The translations under genes were made by a program, and so were the position numbers. This document shows positions 15,104-24,474 of a stretch of 64,000 nucleotides of DNA, piece by piece; within the stretch, counting starts at the first letter, position 1, and every line of letters begins with the position of its first letter. The notes below the pieces were generated by a model, which saw only the letters and a list, made by a program, of their open reading frames with translations, was not told where the DNA came from and made no database searches. The stretch is from Methylomonas montana. Its GTDB lineage: Bacteria; Pseudomonadota; Gammaproteobacteria; Methylococcales; Methylomonadaceae. The stretch lies in assembly GCF_030490285.1 (NCBI RefSeq), contig NZ_CP129884.1, forward strand, positions 3,410,001-3,474,000. The letters run 5' to 3'.

Positions 15104-15112
15104 ATTAGTTCG

Positions 15113-15436
15113 TTAAACCGAAAAGCTCTCCCCACAACCGCAAGTTCCCTTAACGTTCGGATTGTTGAATTTGAATGCTTCGTTAAAGCCTTCCTTGGCA
15201 TAATCCAACTCGATGCCGCTCAATTTATCCAAATCCGCCTGTTTGACCAGCACTTTCACATCGTATTGATCGAAGATCACATCATCCGCTTCGGCCTGGT
15301 CGGCATAATCCAGTACATACGCATATCCCGAGCAGCCCGAGGTTTTAACGCCCAACCTTAAACCCAGACCGGAACCGCGTTTTTGCAGTTGTTTTTGAAT
15401 TTGCCTGGCGGCACTTTCAGTAACGGTAATACTCAT
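15113..15436 (-). CDS. iscA: Iron-sulfur cluster assembly protein IscA
   Basis: A 107-residue A-type Fe-S carrier. Key cysteines are present: SGCSGYAY (Cys35 region) and CGCGESF at the C-terminus (Cys99 and Cys101 region), which bind iron or an Fe-S cluster for delivery to target proteins. Length is typical of IscA. It starts two bases after the cysteine desulfurase stop and is last in the iscR operon. Confidence 0.95.
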   Translation of the reverse strand: MSITVTESAARQIQKQLQKRGSGLGLRLGVKTSGCSGYAYVLDYADQAEADDVIFDQYDVKVLVKQADLDKLSGIELDYAKEGFNEAFKFNNPNVKGTCGCGESFSV

Positions 15437-15438
15437 TG

Positions 15439-16554
15439 TTAACTCTCCTGATGACTGACTATCAATGCCTTTAAGGCATCGACAAATTGATCGATTTCGA
15501 CTTCATGGTTATCTTTACCCAAACTGACCCGAATAGCCGCTTTAGCCAGCGACGTTTCTATACCCATCGCCGCCAACACCGGACTAATCTCGCCGGAAGA
15601 AGCCGAACACGCGGAACCGCTGGAGACCGCTATATTGCGCTGGTCAAGTTGCATCAACAGCATTTCGCCATTGATACCGGGAATGCCAAATTGCACGGTA
15701 TTCGGTAATCTTTCAGCCTGTTCGGCAAAAACCACCAAACCCGGAATGCTGCGTAAAGCCTGTTCCAAGCGAGTCCTCAATGCCAGCATCCGCTCGGAGC
15801 GCTGTTCCATCTCGGCTTTGGCCAACTCAGCCGCTTTGCCAAAACCCACTATCGCCGCTACATTTTCAGTACCGGCCCGCCGACCGCGCTCCTGATCGCC
15901 GCCACGCTGTGACGCTATTAAATTAATATCCTCGGCAACCACCAGCGCCCCGCACCCCTTGGGGCCGTATATTTTGTGACTGGACAGACTCATCATCGTC
16001 ACACCCAGCTTTCTAAACGAGACTGGAATTTTACCCAAGGCCTGCACGGCATCGCTATGCATCTTGACGCCCCGCTCGGCCAATAGTTCGCTTATTCCTT
16101 CGACATCCTGAATAACGCCGGTTTCGTTATTGGCCAGCATCAGCGAGACAAAGTCGCCTACTCGCCAATCCTGAGCCGCAATAACGGCCAACGGCACGAT
16201 ACCGGATGCATCCACCGGCAAGGTTCGTACATGCCGGTATGACGCTCGGTAATCGTGGGCATTTTCAAAAACCGAAGGATGCTCAATGGCCGAAATCCAT
16301 AGCCCGGCGCCTTGTGCATTGGTCAAAGCCAAGGTATTGGCTTCGGTACCACCACTGGTGAACACAATTTGCGACGCTGGCGCGTCAATCAGTGCGGCGA
16401 GTTGCTCTCGAGCCGTATCGATCGCACTGCGGGCGATACGGCCCAGCTTATACAGACTGGAAGGATTGCCATACATCGAATTGAGATAGGGCAGCATGAC
16501 TTCCACCACGCGTTCGTCGCAACGCGTGGTAGCGTTGTGATCGAAATAGATCAT
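15439..16554 (-). CDS. Cysteine desulfurase (NifS/IscS family)
   Basis: A 371-residue class I PLP-dependent cysteine desulfurase that removes sulfur from cysteine for Fe-S cluster building. The PLP Lys is in [11 protein letters not shown]; the catalytic Cys loop is [12 protein letters not shown] (about 321-332). The cofactor-binding TSGGTEAN and the NNETG and SDAVQ motifs are intact. It is shorter than E. coli IscS (404) and its catalytic loop differs from the ACTSASLEPSYVL of IscS, so it is closer to NifS-like enzymes; I give no symbol. It abuts iscR with no gap and is two bases from iscA. No iscU scaffold gene lies in the cluster. Confidence 0.93.
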   Translation of the reverse strand: MIYFDHNATTRCDERVVEVMLPYLNSMYGNPSSLYKLGRIARSAIDTAREQLAALIDAPASQIVFTSGGTEANTLALTNAQGAGLWISAIEHPSVFENAHDYRASYRHVRTLPVDASGIVPLAVIAAQDWRVGDFVSLMLANNETGVIQDVEGISELLAERGVKMHSDAVQALGKIPVSFRKLGVTMMSLSSHKIYGPKGCGALVVAEDINLIASQRGGDQERGRRAGTENVAAIVGFGKAAELAKAEMEQRSERMLALRTRLEQALRSIPGLVVFAEQAERLPNTVQFGIPGINGEMLLMQLDQRNIAVSSGSACSASSGEISPVLAAMGIETSLAKAAIRVSLGKDNHEVEIDQFVDALKALIVSHQES

Positions 16555-17040
16555 TTACGCGGTGCGTTTTTCCTGTCGGGCTTGCAGTTCGATGACATGT
16601 TCTACTTGCTTACCCTGTCTTTTTGCCACGTCACTAACAAAATCTCGTTCCAGCAACTGTCCCAAGCTAATTTCCTTTAAATAGGCGCGAATCTGTTCGC
16701 TCAAGCCCATCCATAAATCGTGCGTCAGACAGGGTTGATCGTTATGGCAATTAGACTTGCCGCCGCATTTGGTCGAGTCGACCGGTTCATCGACCGCTTC
16801 GATAATGTCGGCGATATTGATCTCGCGGGCATGACGGCTCAGCGTATAACCGCCGCCCGGCCCTCTAACCCCTTTCACCATACCTGCCTTGCGCAAGCGC
16901 GCAAACAACTGCTCCAGATAAGACAGGGAAATGGTTTGCCGAGTCGCAATATCAGTCAAAGTTACTGGGTTGGATTGGCTGTGAAACGCCAAATCCAGCA
17001 TCGCGGTAACCGCGTAACGCCCTTTTGTGGTAAGCCGCAT
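16555..17040 (-). CDS. iscR: Fe-S cluster regulator IscR (Rrf2 family)
   Basis: A 161-residue Rrf2-family winged-helix regulator. The N-terminal [18 protein letters not shown] and the helix-turn-helix ([29 protein letters not shown]) are classic. Cluster ligands are in [15 protein letters not shown] (Cys about 92, 98, 104). As the [2Fe-2S] form it represses its own operon. Directly upstream is a promoter with a strong IscR type 1 site (17077-17109). It leads the iscR, desulfurase, iscA operon. Confidence 0.96.
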   Translation of the reverse strand: MRLTTKGRYAVTAMLDLAFHSQSNPVTLTDIATRQTISLSYLEQLFARLRKAGMVKGVRGPGGGYTLSRHAREINIADIIEAVDEPVDSTKCGGKSNCHNDQPCLTHDLWMGLSEQIRAYLKEISLGQLLERDFVSDVAKRQGKQVEHVIELQARQEKRTA

Positions 17041-17076
17041 GTCAAACCCCTTAATAAATTAATGAAAATGAAAGCG

Positions 17077-17109
17077 ACTATAAATAAACCCAGTAATTTG
17101 GTCAAGTAT
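17077..17109 (-). promoter_or_regulatory. iscR promoter with IscR type 1 site
   Basis: On the minus strand, -35 TTGACC and -10 TATAGT are 17 bases apart. The site around the -35, TTGACCAAATTACTGGG, closely matches the type 1 IscR site remembered from the E. coli iscR promoter (TTGACCAATTTACTCGG). Feedback repression by cluster-loaded IscR is therefore likely. Confidence 0.85.
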
Positions 17110-17257
17110 TCACTAATCGCTCTATCGTCATAATTTAAATTTCGGCCAATTGCATTGCCTTATTTCGCTTATTTTTTGTTTAGAATCAAGCCATTCCCAT
17201 AAAACCCATTGCGGGAAACTCATAACGGGAAATCAACTCGGGGGACTTAACGCAATG

Positions 17258-18010
17258 TTATTGCTGGTCCTTAATCTCGCAGTCGTCCAACTTCGGTACG
17301 GATTGGCGGTGGCAATCGATACCTGCACTATTCAACACTTGTTGCATGTCTTCGATCTGCTTATCGAGTTGATGAATGTGGTCAAGCATCAAATTAATGG
17401 CATTGGCAATCGGGTCGGGCACATCACCAGTAGCGCCGTAGGCATCGAAGCCAATTTTCTGCGCCATCGCGTCGCGTCGGGCTTTTTCTTGCTTGGCCTT
17501 GGCATCGACGATATGCGCGGGAATGCCTACCACGGTGACACCGGCCGGCACCGATTTCACCACCACCGAATTGGAACCGACCCTAGCACCGTCGCCGATT
17601 TCAATCGGTCCCAATACCTTGGCGCCGGCGCCGATCACGACCGCGTTGCCCAAAGTCGGATGCCGCTTACCCTTGTCCCAACTGGTACCGCCCAAGGTAA
17701 CGCCATGATACAAGGTACAATCGTCGCCGATCACCGCGGTTTCGCCGATTACTACGCCCATGCCATGATCGATAAAAAATCGCCGCCCGATCTGCGCGCC
17801 GGGGTGAATTTCGATGCCGGTCAACCACCGCCCCAAGAAAGACACATAACGGCCCGCCCACCGAAAACCGCGCAACCACAACCAATGGCTACAGCGATGA
17901 ATCAGCATCGCATGAAAACCCGGATAGGTGGTAATCACTTCAAAAGCCGATTGCGCAGCCGGATCCCGAGCGAATACGCAGTGAATATCTTCTTTCAGTC
18001 TGGCCAACAT
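17258..18010 (-). CDS. cysE: Serine O-acetyltransferase
   Basis: A 250-residue enzyme that makes O-acetylserine from serine and acetyl-CoA, the first step of cysteine synthesis. The N-terminal helical part ([20 protein letters not shown]) is followed by left-handed beta-helix hexapeptide repeats ([45 protein letters not shown]). Catalytic Asp/His are in FIDHGMG. A C-terminal extension after about 190 is longer than in the short CysE forms. It starts four bases after trmJ and lies upstream of iscR, so sulfur supply and Fe-S assembly are neighbours. Confidence 0.95.
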   Translation of the reverse strand: MLARLKEDIHCVFARDPAAQSAFEVITTYPGFHAMLIHRCSHWLWLRGFRWAGRYVSFLGRWLTGIEIHPGAQIGRRFFIDHGMGVVIGETAVIGDDCTLYHGVTLGGTSWDKGKRHPTLGNAVVIGAGAKVLGPIEIGDGARVGSNSVVVKSVPAGVTVVGIPAHIVDAKAKQEKARRDAMAQKIGFDAYGATGDVPDPIANAINLMLDHIHQLDKQIEDMQQVLNSAGIDCHRQSVPKLDDCEIKDQQ

Positions 18011-18014
18011 CTGC

Positions 18015-18740
18015 TTACTTGGTATTGTGATTTTGCGAGAAGCGCAAAATGCCTCTCAAGATGTCCAACTCCTTGGTATCGAGCTGGGTCCGGTTGAATA
18101 TCCGCCGCAAGCGACGCATGATGGACTTGGAACGTTCCGGATGCAGGAAACCTATATCCGCTATGGTTTGCTGGAGATGACCATAAAAAGCTTCCATTTG
18201 CTCCGCGGTCGCCAATGGTTCTTCGCCGTAATCCCCAACCTTGCTGACGATCTCCTGACCGGACGCCACGAATAATTCGTAACAGACCACCTGTACCGCC
18301 GCCGCCAGATTCAGCGAGCTATATTCGCTATTACAGGGTATGCGCAGCAGATAATGACATAGATCCAGCTCGTGGTTTTTCAATCCGGAGTTTTCCCGAC
18401 CGAACACCAGGGCGATATTTTGCACGGGCAACGCCCCCACCCATTTTTCCGCGACTTGCCGAGCCGTCAAACTCGGCCAACTAATGGTTCTATCGCGGGC
18501 ACTCGATCCCAGCACAATCCGGCAATCGGCAATGGCATCCGACAAGGAATCGAAGACCGCCGCCGTTCTCAACACATCATCGGCACCCGAGGCTCTGGCA
18601 GTGGCGTCGGCATGCGGAAAAAACTTGGGACTAACCAAGCGTAATTGATCCATCCGCATGTTTTTCATGGCTCTAGCTACCGCGCCGATATTGCCGGGAT
18701 GCGAAGTTTCGACTAAAACCACTTTAAAATGAGATAGCAA
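18015..18740 (-). CDS. trmJ: tRNA (cytidine/uridine-2'-O-)-methyltransferase TrmJ
   Basis: A 241-residue SPOUT-class methyltransferase that methylates the ribose of nucleotide 32 in tRNA. It begins with [22 protein letters not shown] and has the trefoil-knot AdoMet motifs [11 protein letters not shown] and [17 protein letters not shown]. The C-terminal extension (about 165-241) is typical of TrmJ dimers. trmJ lies beside iscR in E. coli as well, with suhB on the other side, and the same order is kept here (suhB divergent, trmJ, cysE, iscR). Confidence 0.95.
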   Translation of the reverse strand: MLSHFKVVLVETSHPGNIGAVARAMKNMRMDQLRLVSPKFFPHADATARASGADDVLRTAAVFDSLSDAIADCRIVLGSSARDRTISWPSLTARQVAEKWVGALPVQNIALVFGRENSGLKNHELDLCHYLLRIPCNSEYSSLNLAAAVQVVCYELFVASGQEIVSKVGDYGEEPLATAEQMEAFYGHLQQTIADIGFLHPERSKSIMRRLRRIFNRTQLDTKELDILRGILRFSQNHNTK

Positions 18741-18833
18741 TGCCTGGCCTCTGTGGCTAAAAAAGCGGCGATTCTAGCAAAAGATTTGCTATTCTATCGG
18801 AGTTTTCTAACAGCTCATTTTCAATTCGAATCT

Positions 18834-19628
18834 ATGCACCCGATGCTCAATATTGCCGTCCGCGCAGCGCGGAACGCCGGCGACCTAATCCAACGCTCCT
18901 CTCAAAACATCGAGAAACTCACCATCGACCAAAAAAGCCGTAACGACTACGCCTCGGAAGTCGATCGGGCTGCCGAGCAGGAAATCATCAAAATCATCCG
19001 CACGGCTTTTCCCGATCACGCGATTCTGGCCGAGGAAAGCGGCGAACACAAAGGCAACGATTACACTTGGATAATCGACCCATTGGACGGCACCACCAAT
19101 TTTCTGCACGGATTCCCGCAATATGCCGTGTCGATCGCCTTAAAAAACAAAAACAAACTGGAATTGGGCGTGATTTACGACCCTACCCGCGACGAGCTGT
19201 TCACCGCCGAACGCGGCGGCGGCGCGATGCTTAACAATCGACGCATTCGCGTCACCAAGCAAAGCAGTATGCGCGGCGCCTTGATCGGCACCGGCTTTCC
19301 CTTCAAAACCATGGAAAACATCGAGCCTTATCTGGGCATGTTCAAAGCCGTCTGCGCCGACTCCGCCGGCATCCGCCGCGCCGGGGCAGCTGCATTGGAC
19401 ATGGCTTATGTTGCTTGCGGCCGACTGGATGCGTATTGGGAAATCGGCGTCAAGGAATGGGATATCGCCGCGGGGGTATTGTTGGTACAGGAAGCCGGCG
19501 GCGTCGCCACCGACTTTTCCTTTAACGACAAGTACTTGCAATCCGGAAACATTATCGTCGGCAATCCCAAAATGCACCAGTTGATGTACCACGCCATCGA
19601 ACCGCATGTGCCGGCACGCTTGAAATAA
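18834..19628 (+). CDS. suhB: Inositol-1-monophosphatase family protein SuhB
   Basis: A 264-residue Mg-dependent monophosphatase; in Gammaproteobacteria SuhB is also a transcription antitermination partner for rRNA. Metal motifs are present: EESGE, WIIDPLDGTTNFLHGFP and the C-terminal YWEIGVKEWDIAAG. I chose the Met at 18834 because it matches the usual SuhB start (MHPMLNIAVRAAR); the upstream frame extension has no family similarity. It is divergent from trmJ, as in E. coli. Confidence 0.95.
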   Translation: MHPMLNIAVRAARNAGDLIQRSSQNIEKLTIDQKSRNDYASEVDRAAEQEIIKIIRTAFPDHAILAEESGEHKGNDYTWIIDPLDGTTNFLHGFPQYAVSIALKNKNKLELGVIYDPTRDELFTAERGGGAMLNNRRIRVTKQSSMRGALIGTGFPFKTMENIEPYLGMFKAVCADSAGIRRAGAAALDMAYVACGRLDAYWEIGVKEWDIAAGVLLVQEAGGVATDFSFNDKYLQSGNIIVGNPKMHQLMYHAIEPHVPARLK

Positions 19629-19714
19629 AGTGCCTTTCGGCCACCAGCCTAGAATTGTTATCAACTCGCCTTTTCTTTTATACTTACCGGCTAATCAAAT
19701 TATAAGAGGCCATC

Positions 19715-20623
19715 ATGGAAAAACCCTTTATCCTGCACATGCTGACAACAGCCAAAAATTTAAGCCCATTCGACGTCAATATGGCGATGGATGCCGGCTG
19801 GATTTCAGCGATTCCGTATATCAATGTTGAGCCCAGCGAAGTCAGGGGTTTGGTTCAAGATGCCATTTTCTCCCGTAGCCCTAAAGGTCTGTTACGCACC
19901 GCAATCTTCATCGGCGGCCGCGAAACCAAGCAGGCGATGGACATGCTGAAAATGGCCAAGAACTCCATGGTGCCTCCTTTCGAAGTATCGGTATTCGCCG
20001 ACCCGAGTGGCGCGTTTACCACCGCAGCCGGCATGGTCGCCGCCGTCGAAAAAGAATTAGCCGATAAATTCGACACCACGCTGGAAGGCAAAAACGTGCT
20101 GGCCTTGGGCGGCACTGGCCCGGTCGGCCAAGCCGCCGCCGTGATTGCCGCGCAAGCCGGCGCGAATGTCAGAATCATCGGCAGACAGCTGGATAGAGCC
20201 GAACGCACCGCAGAGCTGTGTAGCGAGGAATTCGGCGACGGCAAAATCACCGTATCCGCCGGTGCCGATGCCGACAAAGCCGAATATATGCAAACTGCCG
20301 ACATCGTGTTTGCCACTGGCGCTGCCGGCATCGAGTTGCTGAGCGCCGAATTGATCGCCAAAGCCCCACAATTGAAAGTTGCGGCCGACGTTAACGCGGT
20401 ACCGCCATCAGGCATCGCCGGTGTCGATGCGTTCGATAATGGCAAACCCATTGCCGGCTCTATTAGCGGCGCGGTGGGTATCGGCGCGCTGGCGATAGGC
20501 AATATCAAGTATCAGGCACAAAGCCGCCTACTGAAAAGAATGCTGGAAAGCGATCAACCGCTATTTCTGCACTTTGAACACGCTTTTGAAGTCGCCCGTG
20601 AATTTATTAAATCGACTAATTAA
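19715..20623 (+). CDS. Methylene-tetrahydromethanopterin dehydrogenase, MtdB-like paralogue 1
   Basis: A 302-residue dehydrogenase of the MtdA/MtdB/MtdC family. It oxidises methylene-H4MPT to methenyl-H4MPT with NAD(P) in formaldehyde oxidation. Family features: ILHMLTTAKNLSPFDVNMAMDAG at the N-terminus, DAIFSRSP, AIFIGGR, FADPSGAFTTAAGM, a Rossmann GGTGPVGQAAAV and DVNAVPPSGIAGVD. After the second Rossmann strand it reads RIIGRQLDRAE, like the NADP-specific MtdA (CGRKLDKA as I remember it), whereas paralogue 2 has VDHLS. NADP preference is thus suggested. RBS AAGAGG precedes the ATG; paralogue 2 starts 49 bases after its stop. Confidence 0.92.
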   Translation: MEKPFILHMLTTAKNLSPFDVNMAMDAGWISAIPYINVEPSEVRGLVQDAIFSRSPKGLLRTAIFIGGRETKQAMDMLKMAKNSMVPPFEVSVFADPSGAFTTAAGMVAAVEKELADKFDTTLEGKNVLALGGTGPVGQAAAVIAAQAGANVRIIGRQLDRAERTAELCSEEFGDGKITVSAGADADKAEYMQTADIVFATGAAGIELLSAELIAKAPQLKVAADVNAVPPSGIAGVDAFDNGKPIAGSISGAVGIGALAIGNIKYQAQSRLLKRMLESDQPLFLHFEHAFEVAREFIKSTN

Positions 20624-20672
20624 CAAGCTAAGTTCCCCCCAAAGTCTGCCAATCACAGAGGGTAAGGTAAAA

Positions 20673-21572
20673 ATGGCAAAACGCAGCATACTCCACATGT
20701 TCGACCCGATGCCAAACAACAGCCCGTTTGACATCAACATGGCACTTGATGCAGGTTTTGATGTATTGATGCCTTACTCCAACGTCAAATTGGAAAGTAT
20801 CCATAACTTGACTCAGGATGCGATTTTTTCGCGCAGCCCGTCGGGCATCAAAAAAACCGCCATTTTCATCGGCGGACGCGATATGGGGATGGCCATCGAC
20901 ATGCTGCAAGCCTGCAAACCGGCCATGGTGCCACCGTTTCAGGTATCGGTGCTTGCCGACCCTAGCGGCGCCTGCACCACTGCCGCGGCGTTGGTGGCCT
21001 GCGTGGAAAAAGCCCTCAAGGACAGCCACGGCAAAGAATTGAAGGACTGCAAGGCTCTGGTTTTCGGCGGCACCGGCCCGGTTGGTATCGCCACCGGCGT
21101 GCTTGCATCCTTGCAGGGCGCCGAAACAATCTTGGTGGATCATTTATCCATCGATTCCGCCCAAGACGCTGCCAAACAATATAACCGGCGCTTTGGTGCC
21201 CACATGAGCGCGGCGGTCGCCCGTAACGACGAGGAAAAATCAGCCTTGATCGCCGATGCGGACATTGTATTCTGCACTGCAAAAGCCGGTATCCGCGTCA
21301 TCAACGCTTCAGTGCTGGCACAGGCCAAACAATTGAAAGTGGCGGGCGACGTCAACGCAGTACCGCCATTAGGCATCCAAGGTATCGAACTCAACGATTT
21401 CGCCGCGCCTTTGACCTGTCAATCGGCTAATGCGGTTGGCGTCGGTGCGTTAGCAGTCGGCAACGTCAAGTACCAACTGCAACACGAATTGCTCAAATCG
21501 CTGCTGGAAACCGAACAACCGATATTCCTGGATTTTCGCGAAGCATTTAGCAAAGCACGCACACTGGTGTAA
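20673..21572 (+). CDS. mtdB: Methylene-tetrahydromethanopterin dehydrogenase MtdB, paralogue 2
   Basis: A 299-residue MtdB-family enzyme, clearly homologous to the gene just upstream. It has RSILHMFDPMPNNSPFDINM, LTQDAIFSRSP, AIFIGGRD, VPPFQVSVLADPSG, GGTGPVGIATGV and DVNAVPPLGIQGIE. The second Rossmann strand ends ILVDHLSIDSA, with an Asp where paralogue 1 has Gly-Arg, suggesting NAD use. The Met at 20673 has GAGGGTAAGG upstream; the frame extends back into paralogue 1 without similarity. The pair probably arose by duplication and split in cofactor use (inference). A strong hairpin follows. Confidence 0.93.
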   Translation: MAKRSILHMFDPMPNNSPFDINMALDAGFDVLMPYSNVKLESIHNLTQDAIFSRSPSGIKKTAIFIGGRDMGMAIDMLQACKPAMVPPFQVSVLADPSGACTTAAALVACVEKALKDSHGKELKDCKALVFGGTGPVGIATGVLASLQGAETILVDHLSIDSAQDAAKQYNRRFGAHMSAAVARNDEEKSALIADADIVFCTAKAGIRVINASVLAQAKQLKVAGDVNAVPPLGIQGIELNDFAAPLTCQSANAVGVGALAVGNVKYQLQHELLKSLLETEQPIFLDFREAFSKARTLV

Positions 21573-21578
21573 ATCTTT

Positions 21579-21610
21579 CAGGATTCGGCGCTTTACCGCA
21601 CCGAATCCTG
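21579..21610. terminator. Hairpin between convergent mtdB and response regulator
   Basis: CAGGATTCGG (21579-21588) and CCGAATCCTG (21601-21610) form a perfect 10-base stem. It sits between converging genes and lacks a long T-run, so it may act as a weak bidirectional terminator. Confidence 0.55.
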
Positions 21611-21615
21611 CTCCA

Positions 21616-22254
21616 TCAAATGCTATCGAGATAATTAAACTTGACGGCCAGCCTGGTTAATTCCACATCGTTTTTAATACTGAGTTTGTGATACACCCGG
21701 TAACGGTAGGTATTAATAGTTTTGGGGTTAAGCGCCAACGCCTCCGACATCTCTTGGATACTTTTGCCGCGTAAAATCAAGCGCACTACTTCCGCCTCAC
21801 GCTGTGACAACTGCAAAAATGGCGAAACGTCCCCACCCGGCAGAAATTGAAAAGCCAGATTACTGGCCACATCCTGGCACAAATAACGCTTGCCCGACAT
21901 CACGGTTTTGATCGCCGCCACCATCTCGCTGACCGGTGAAGCCTTGGATACAAAACCGACCACACCGAGTTTCAGCAATTGCTGCGGTATCGGACCGTCG
22001 TTATGAACCGATAACGCGATGATCTTCACGGAGGGACTGGTTTGCAAAACCCGCCGACAAGCTTCGAATCCGCCGATCCCTGGCATATTAATATCCATCA
22101 AAATTACATCGGGCGGATTCTTTTCGACGATTTGCAAAGCCTGTTCGCCGCAATCGCAAACCCCGACCACGTCGATATCGTTTTCCGCAGCCAACAATGC
22201 TTCTATACCACTCCTGACCAACTCATGATCATCAACCAACAACACTTTAATCAT
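21616..22254 (-). CDS. uvrY: LuxR-family response regulator (UvrY/GacA type)
   Basis: A 212-residue two-component response regulator. The receiver domain (1-120) has the acidic pair DD at 8-9, phosphoacceptor Asp in VILMDINMPG (about 54), a switch Ser in IALSVH and Lys in FVSKAS. The C-terminal LuxR-type helix-turn-helix (about 148-205) has LSQREAEVVRLILRGKSIQEMSEAL and NPKTINTYRYRVYHKL. Length and layout match UvrY/GacA, the regulator that activates CsrA-sequestering RNAs; csrA is also in this window. No sensor kinase or uvrC is adjacent. Confidence 0.85.
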   Translation of the reverse strand: MIKVLLVDDHELVRSGIEALLAAENDIDVVGVCDCGEQALQIVEKNPPDVILMDINMPGIGGFEACRRVLQTSPSVKIIALSVHNDGPIPQQLLKLGVVGFVSKASPVSEMVAAIKTVMSGKRYLCQDVASNLAFQFLPGGDVSPFLQLSQREAEVVRLILRGKSIQEMSEALALNPKTINTYRYRVYHKLSIKNDVELTRLAVKFNYLDSI

Positions 22255-22419
22255 ATCTTCCTATCGCCAGACCTATCTATCCCGTCAAGTTTCCCAGATT
22301 TCGCCATCATCGGCAATGCCGAGCACCATCAGTATAGACCCGAAACTTATTAGCTGATTCGTCGTTTTAGCTTTTAGCCGTTAAAATAGCTACTTTGATA
22401 AACCAACCTTAGGGCCAAC

Positions 22420-24129
22420 ATGCGCACTTCCCAATTTCCACTTAGCACCGTCAAAGAAATACCCGCTGATGCTGAAATCGCCAGCCATAAACTCATGATA
22501 CGTGCCGGCTTAATCCGCAAACTCGCCGCTGGCGTATACACCTGGCTACCGCTGGGCCTGCGGGTATTACGCAAAGTCGAACATATCGTCCGCGAAGAAA
22601 TGAACAAAGCCGGTGGTCTGGAAGTATTGATGCCCGCCTTGCAACCGGCGGAATTATGGCAGGAAACCGGCCGCTGGGAAAAATACGGTCCGGAACTGGC
22701 GCGAATGAAAGATCGCCACGACCGGGATTTTTGCCTGGGCCCCACTCACGAAGAAATCATCACCGATCTGGCCCGCAATGAGCTGAAAAGCTACAAGCAA
22801 CTGCCTATCACCTATTATCAAATCCAGACCAAATTCCGCGACGAGATCCGCCCCCGCTTCGGCGTGATGCGTTCCCGCGAGTTTGTGATGAAGGACGCCT
22901 ACTCCTTCCATCTTGATCAGGAATCGCTGCAACAAACCTATGAAGTGATGTACCGCGCCTACACCAATATTTTCAACCGTTTTGGCTTGAAATTTCGGGC
23001 GGTGATCGCCGACTCCGGCTCGATAGGCGGCGCGGTTTCGCATGAGTTTCACGTGCTGGCCGATACCGGCGAAGATGCCATCGCCTTTTCCACGCTCAGC
23101 GATTACGCCGCCAACATCGAAAAAGCCGAAGCGCTGATGCCGCAAGGCCAACGCGCCGACGCCACCGAAGCACTGACACTGGTCGACACGCCCAATCAGC
23201 ACAGCATCGAAGAAGTCAGCCGCTTTTTTAATGTCGGCGCCGAGCAATGCCTGAAAACCTTAATCGTCAGAGGCGAAAACGACACGTTGGTAGCCTTGTT
23301 GCTGCGCGGCGATCACGAATTGAATCCGATTAAGGCTGAAAAAATCGACGGTGTGCTATCACCACTGCAATTTGCCGGCGATGCCGAAATTATCGATGCC
23401 TGCGGCTGCAAACCGGGCTCTATTGGCCCTATCGGCCTGAAGATGACTATCATTGCCGACCGCGGCGTCACGGTCATGTCAGACTTTATATCCGGCGCCA
23501 ATCAGGATGGTAAGCATTATAAAGGCACCAACTGGCAACGTGATTTGCCATTACCCGAACAAATCGCCGACTTGCGCATGGTGGTGGAAGGCGACCCCAG
23601 TCCGGACGGCAAAGGCGAAATTACTATCGCCCGCGGTATCGAAGTTGGGCATATATTTCAGTTGGGCAACAAATACAGCGAGGCGATGAATGCGGCTATC
23701 GTCAACGAAGCCGGCAAAAACCAGATCATGATCATGGGCTGCTACGGTATCGGTATTTCCCGCGTGGTGGCTGCGGCGATCGAGCAAGGTCACGACGAGC
23801 GCGGCATCATCTGGCCTAACGAACTGGCGCCGTTCCAGGTGGTGATTTGCCCGATGAATATGTATAAATCGGACCGTCTGGTTGATACTGTCGAAAAAAT
23901 CTACCAGGAATTACAGGATGCCGGCATCGAAGTGCTGCTGGACGACAGGAAAGTTCGCGCCGGTTTCATGTTCTCGGACATGGAGTTGATCGGCATCCCG
24001 CATCGTATCGTCATCGGCGATCGCGGACTGGACAGCGGTACTGTCGAATATCAAGGCCGGCTTGACAAGGAAAGCCAGGATGTGGCGTTTGCCGACATCG
24101 TCAGCTTCATCAAAGCAAAATTGGCTTAA
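22420..24129 (+). CDS. proS: Proline--tRNA ligase
   Basis: A 569-residue bacterial-type class II prolyl-tRNA synthetase. It has [20 protein letters not shown] at the start, the motif 1 to 3 core ([42 protein letters not shown]), an inserted editing domain between about residues 225 and 400 that removes mischarged alanine, and the C-terminal anticodon-binding domain ([36 protein letters not shown]). Length is typical of the E. coli form. A bidirectional terminator separates it from the rubredoxin gene. Confidence 0.97.
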   Translation: MRTSQFPLSTVKEIPADAEIASHKLMIRAGLIRKLAAGVYTWLPLGLRVLRKVEHIVREEMNKAGGLEVLMPALQPAELWQETGRWEKYGPELARMKDRHDRDFCLGPTHEEIITDLARNELKSYKQLPITYYQIQTKFRDEIRPRFGVMRSREFVMKDAYSFHLDQESLQQTYEVMYRAYTNIFNRFGLKFRAVIADSGSIGGAVSHEFHVLADTGEDAIAFSTLSDYAANIEKAEALMPQGQRADATEALTLVDTPNQHSIEEVSRFFNVGAEQCLKTLIVRGENDTLVALLLRGDHELNPIKAEKIDGVLSPLQFAGDAEIIDACGCKPGSIGPIGLKMTIIADRGVTVMSDFISGANQDGKHYKGTNWQRDLPLPEQIADLRMVVEGDPSPDGKGEITIARGIEVGHIFQLGNKYSEAMNAAIVNEAGKNQIMIMGCYGIGISRVVAAAIEQGHDERGIIWPNELAPFQVVICPMNMYKSDRLVDTVEKIYQELQDAGIEVLLDDRKVRAGFMFSDMELIGIPHRIVIGDRGLDSGTVEYQGRLDKESQDVAFADIVSFIKAKLA

Positions 24130-24161
24130 ACGACGAAAATCCTCCGGGATTGATTAAACAA

Positions 24162-24186
24162 AAAAGGGCGCAATCTGCGCCCTTTT
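24162..24186. terminator. Bidirectional terminator between proS and rubredoxin
   Basis: AAAAGGGCGC and GCGCCCTTTT pair around the loop AATCT, giving a GC stem with A and T tails on both sides. It fits rho-independent termination for both converging genes. Confidence 0.9.
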
Positions 24187-24223
24187 CTATTTCCGGCTAA
24201 ACGTATATTGCCGAAAGCCGATG

Positions 24224-24394
24224 TTATCGCATCAAGGTGAACATCGCTTTAACGGCGCCGCATTTCGGGCAGCCCCAATCTTCCGGCACGTCTTCCCAGC
24301 GAGTGCCAGGTGCAATGCCCTGTCTTGGATCGCCCAATTGTTCGTCGTAAATGTGACCGCAAGTTTTGCATTTGTATTTTCTAAATTCTGCCAT
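24224..24394 (-). CDS. Rubredoxin
   Basis: A 56-residue rubredoxin. It reads MAEFRKYKCKTCGHIYDEQL at the start and DWGCPKCGAVK near the end; the four iron ligands are Cys9, Cys12, Cys42 and Cys45. PGTRWEDVPEDW is the typical loop. Rubredoxins carry single electrons to partners such as alkane hydroxylases, rubrerythrins or detoxifying reductases; the partner here is not evident. GAGGA lies upstream of the start. It is too short for many automatic gene lists but is certain by motif. Confidence 0.97.
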   Translation of the reverse strand: MAEFRKYKCKTCGHIYDEQLGDPRQGIAPGTRWEDVPEDWGCPKCGAVKAMFTLMR

Positions 24395-24474
24395 TTTAGA
24401 TCCTCAGTTTGTGGATGGTTTAAACAAAGCGGCCGAATTGTAGCCCATGCTCCCCGCCTAAAAAACCACGAATA

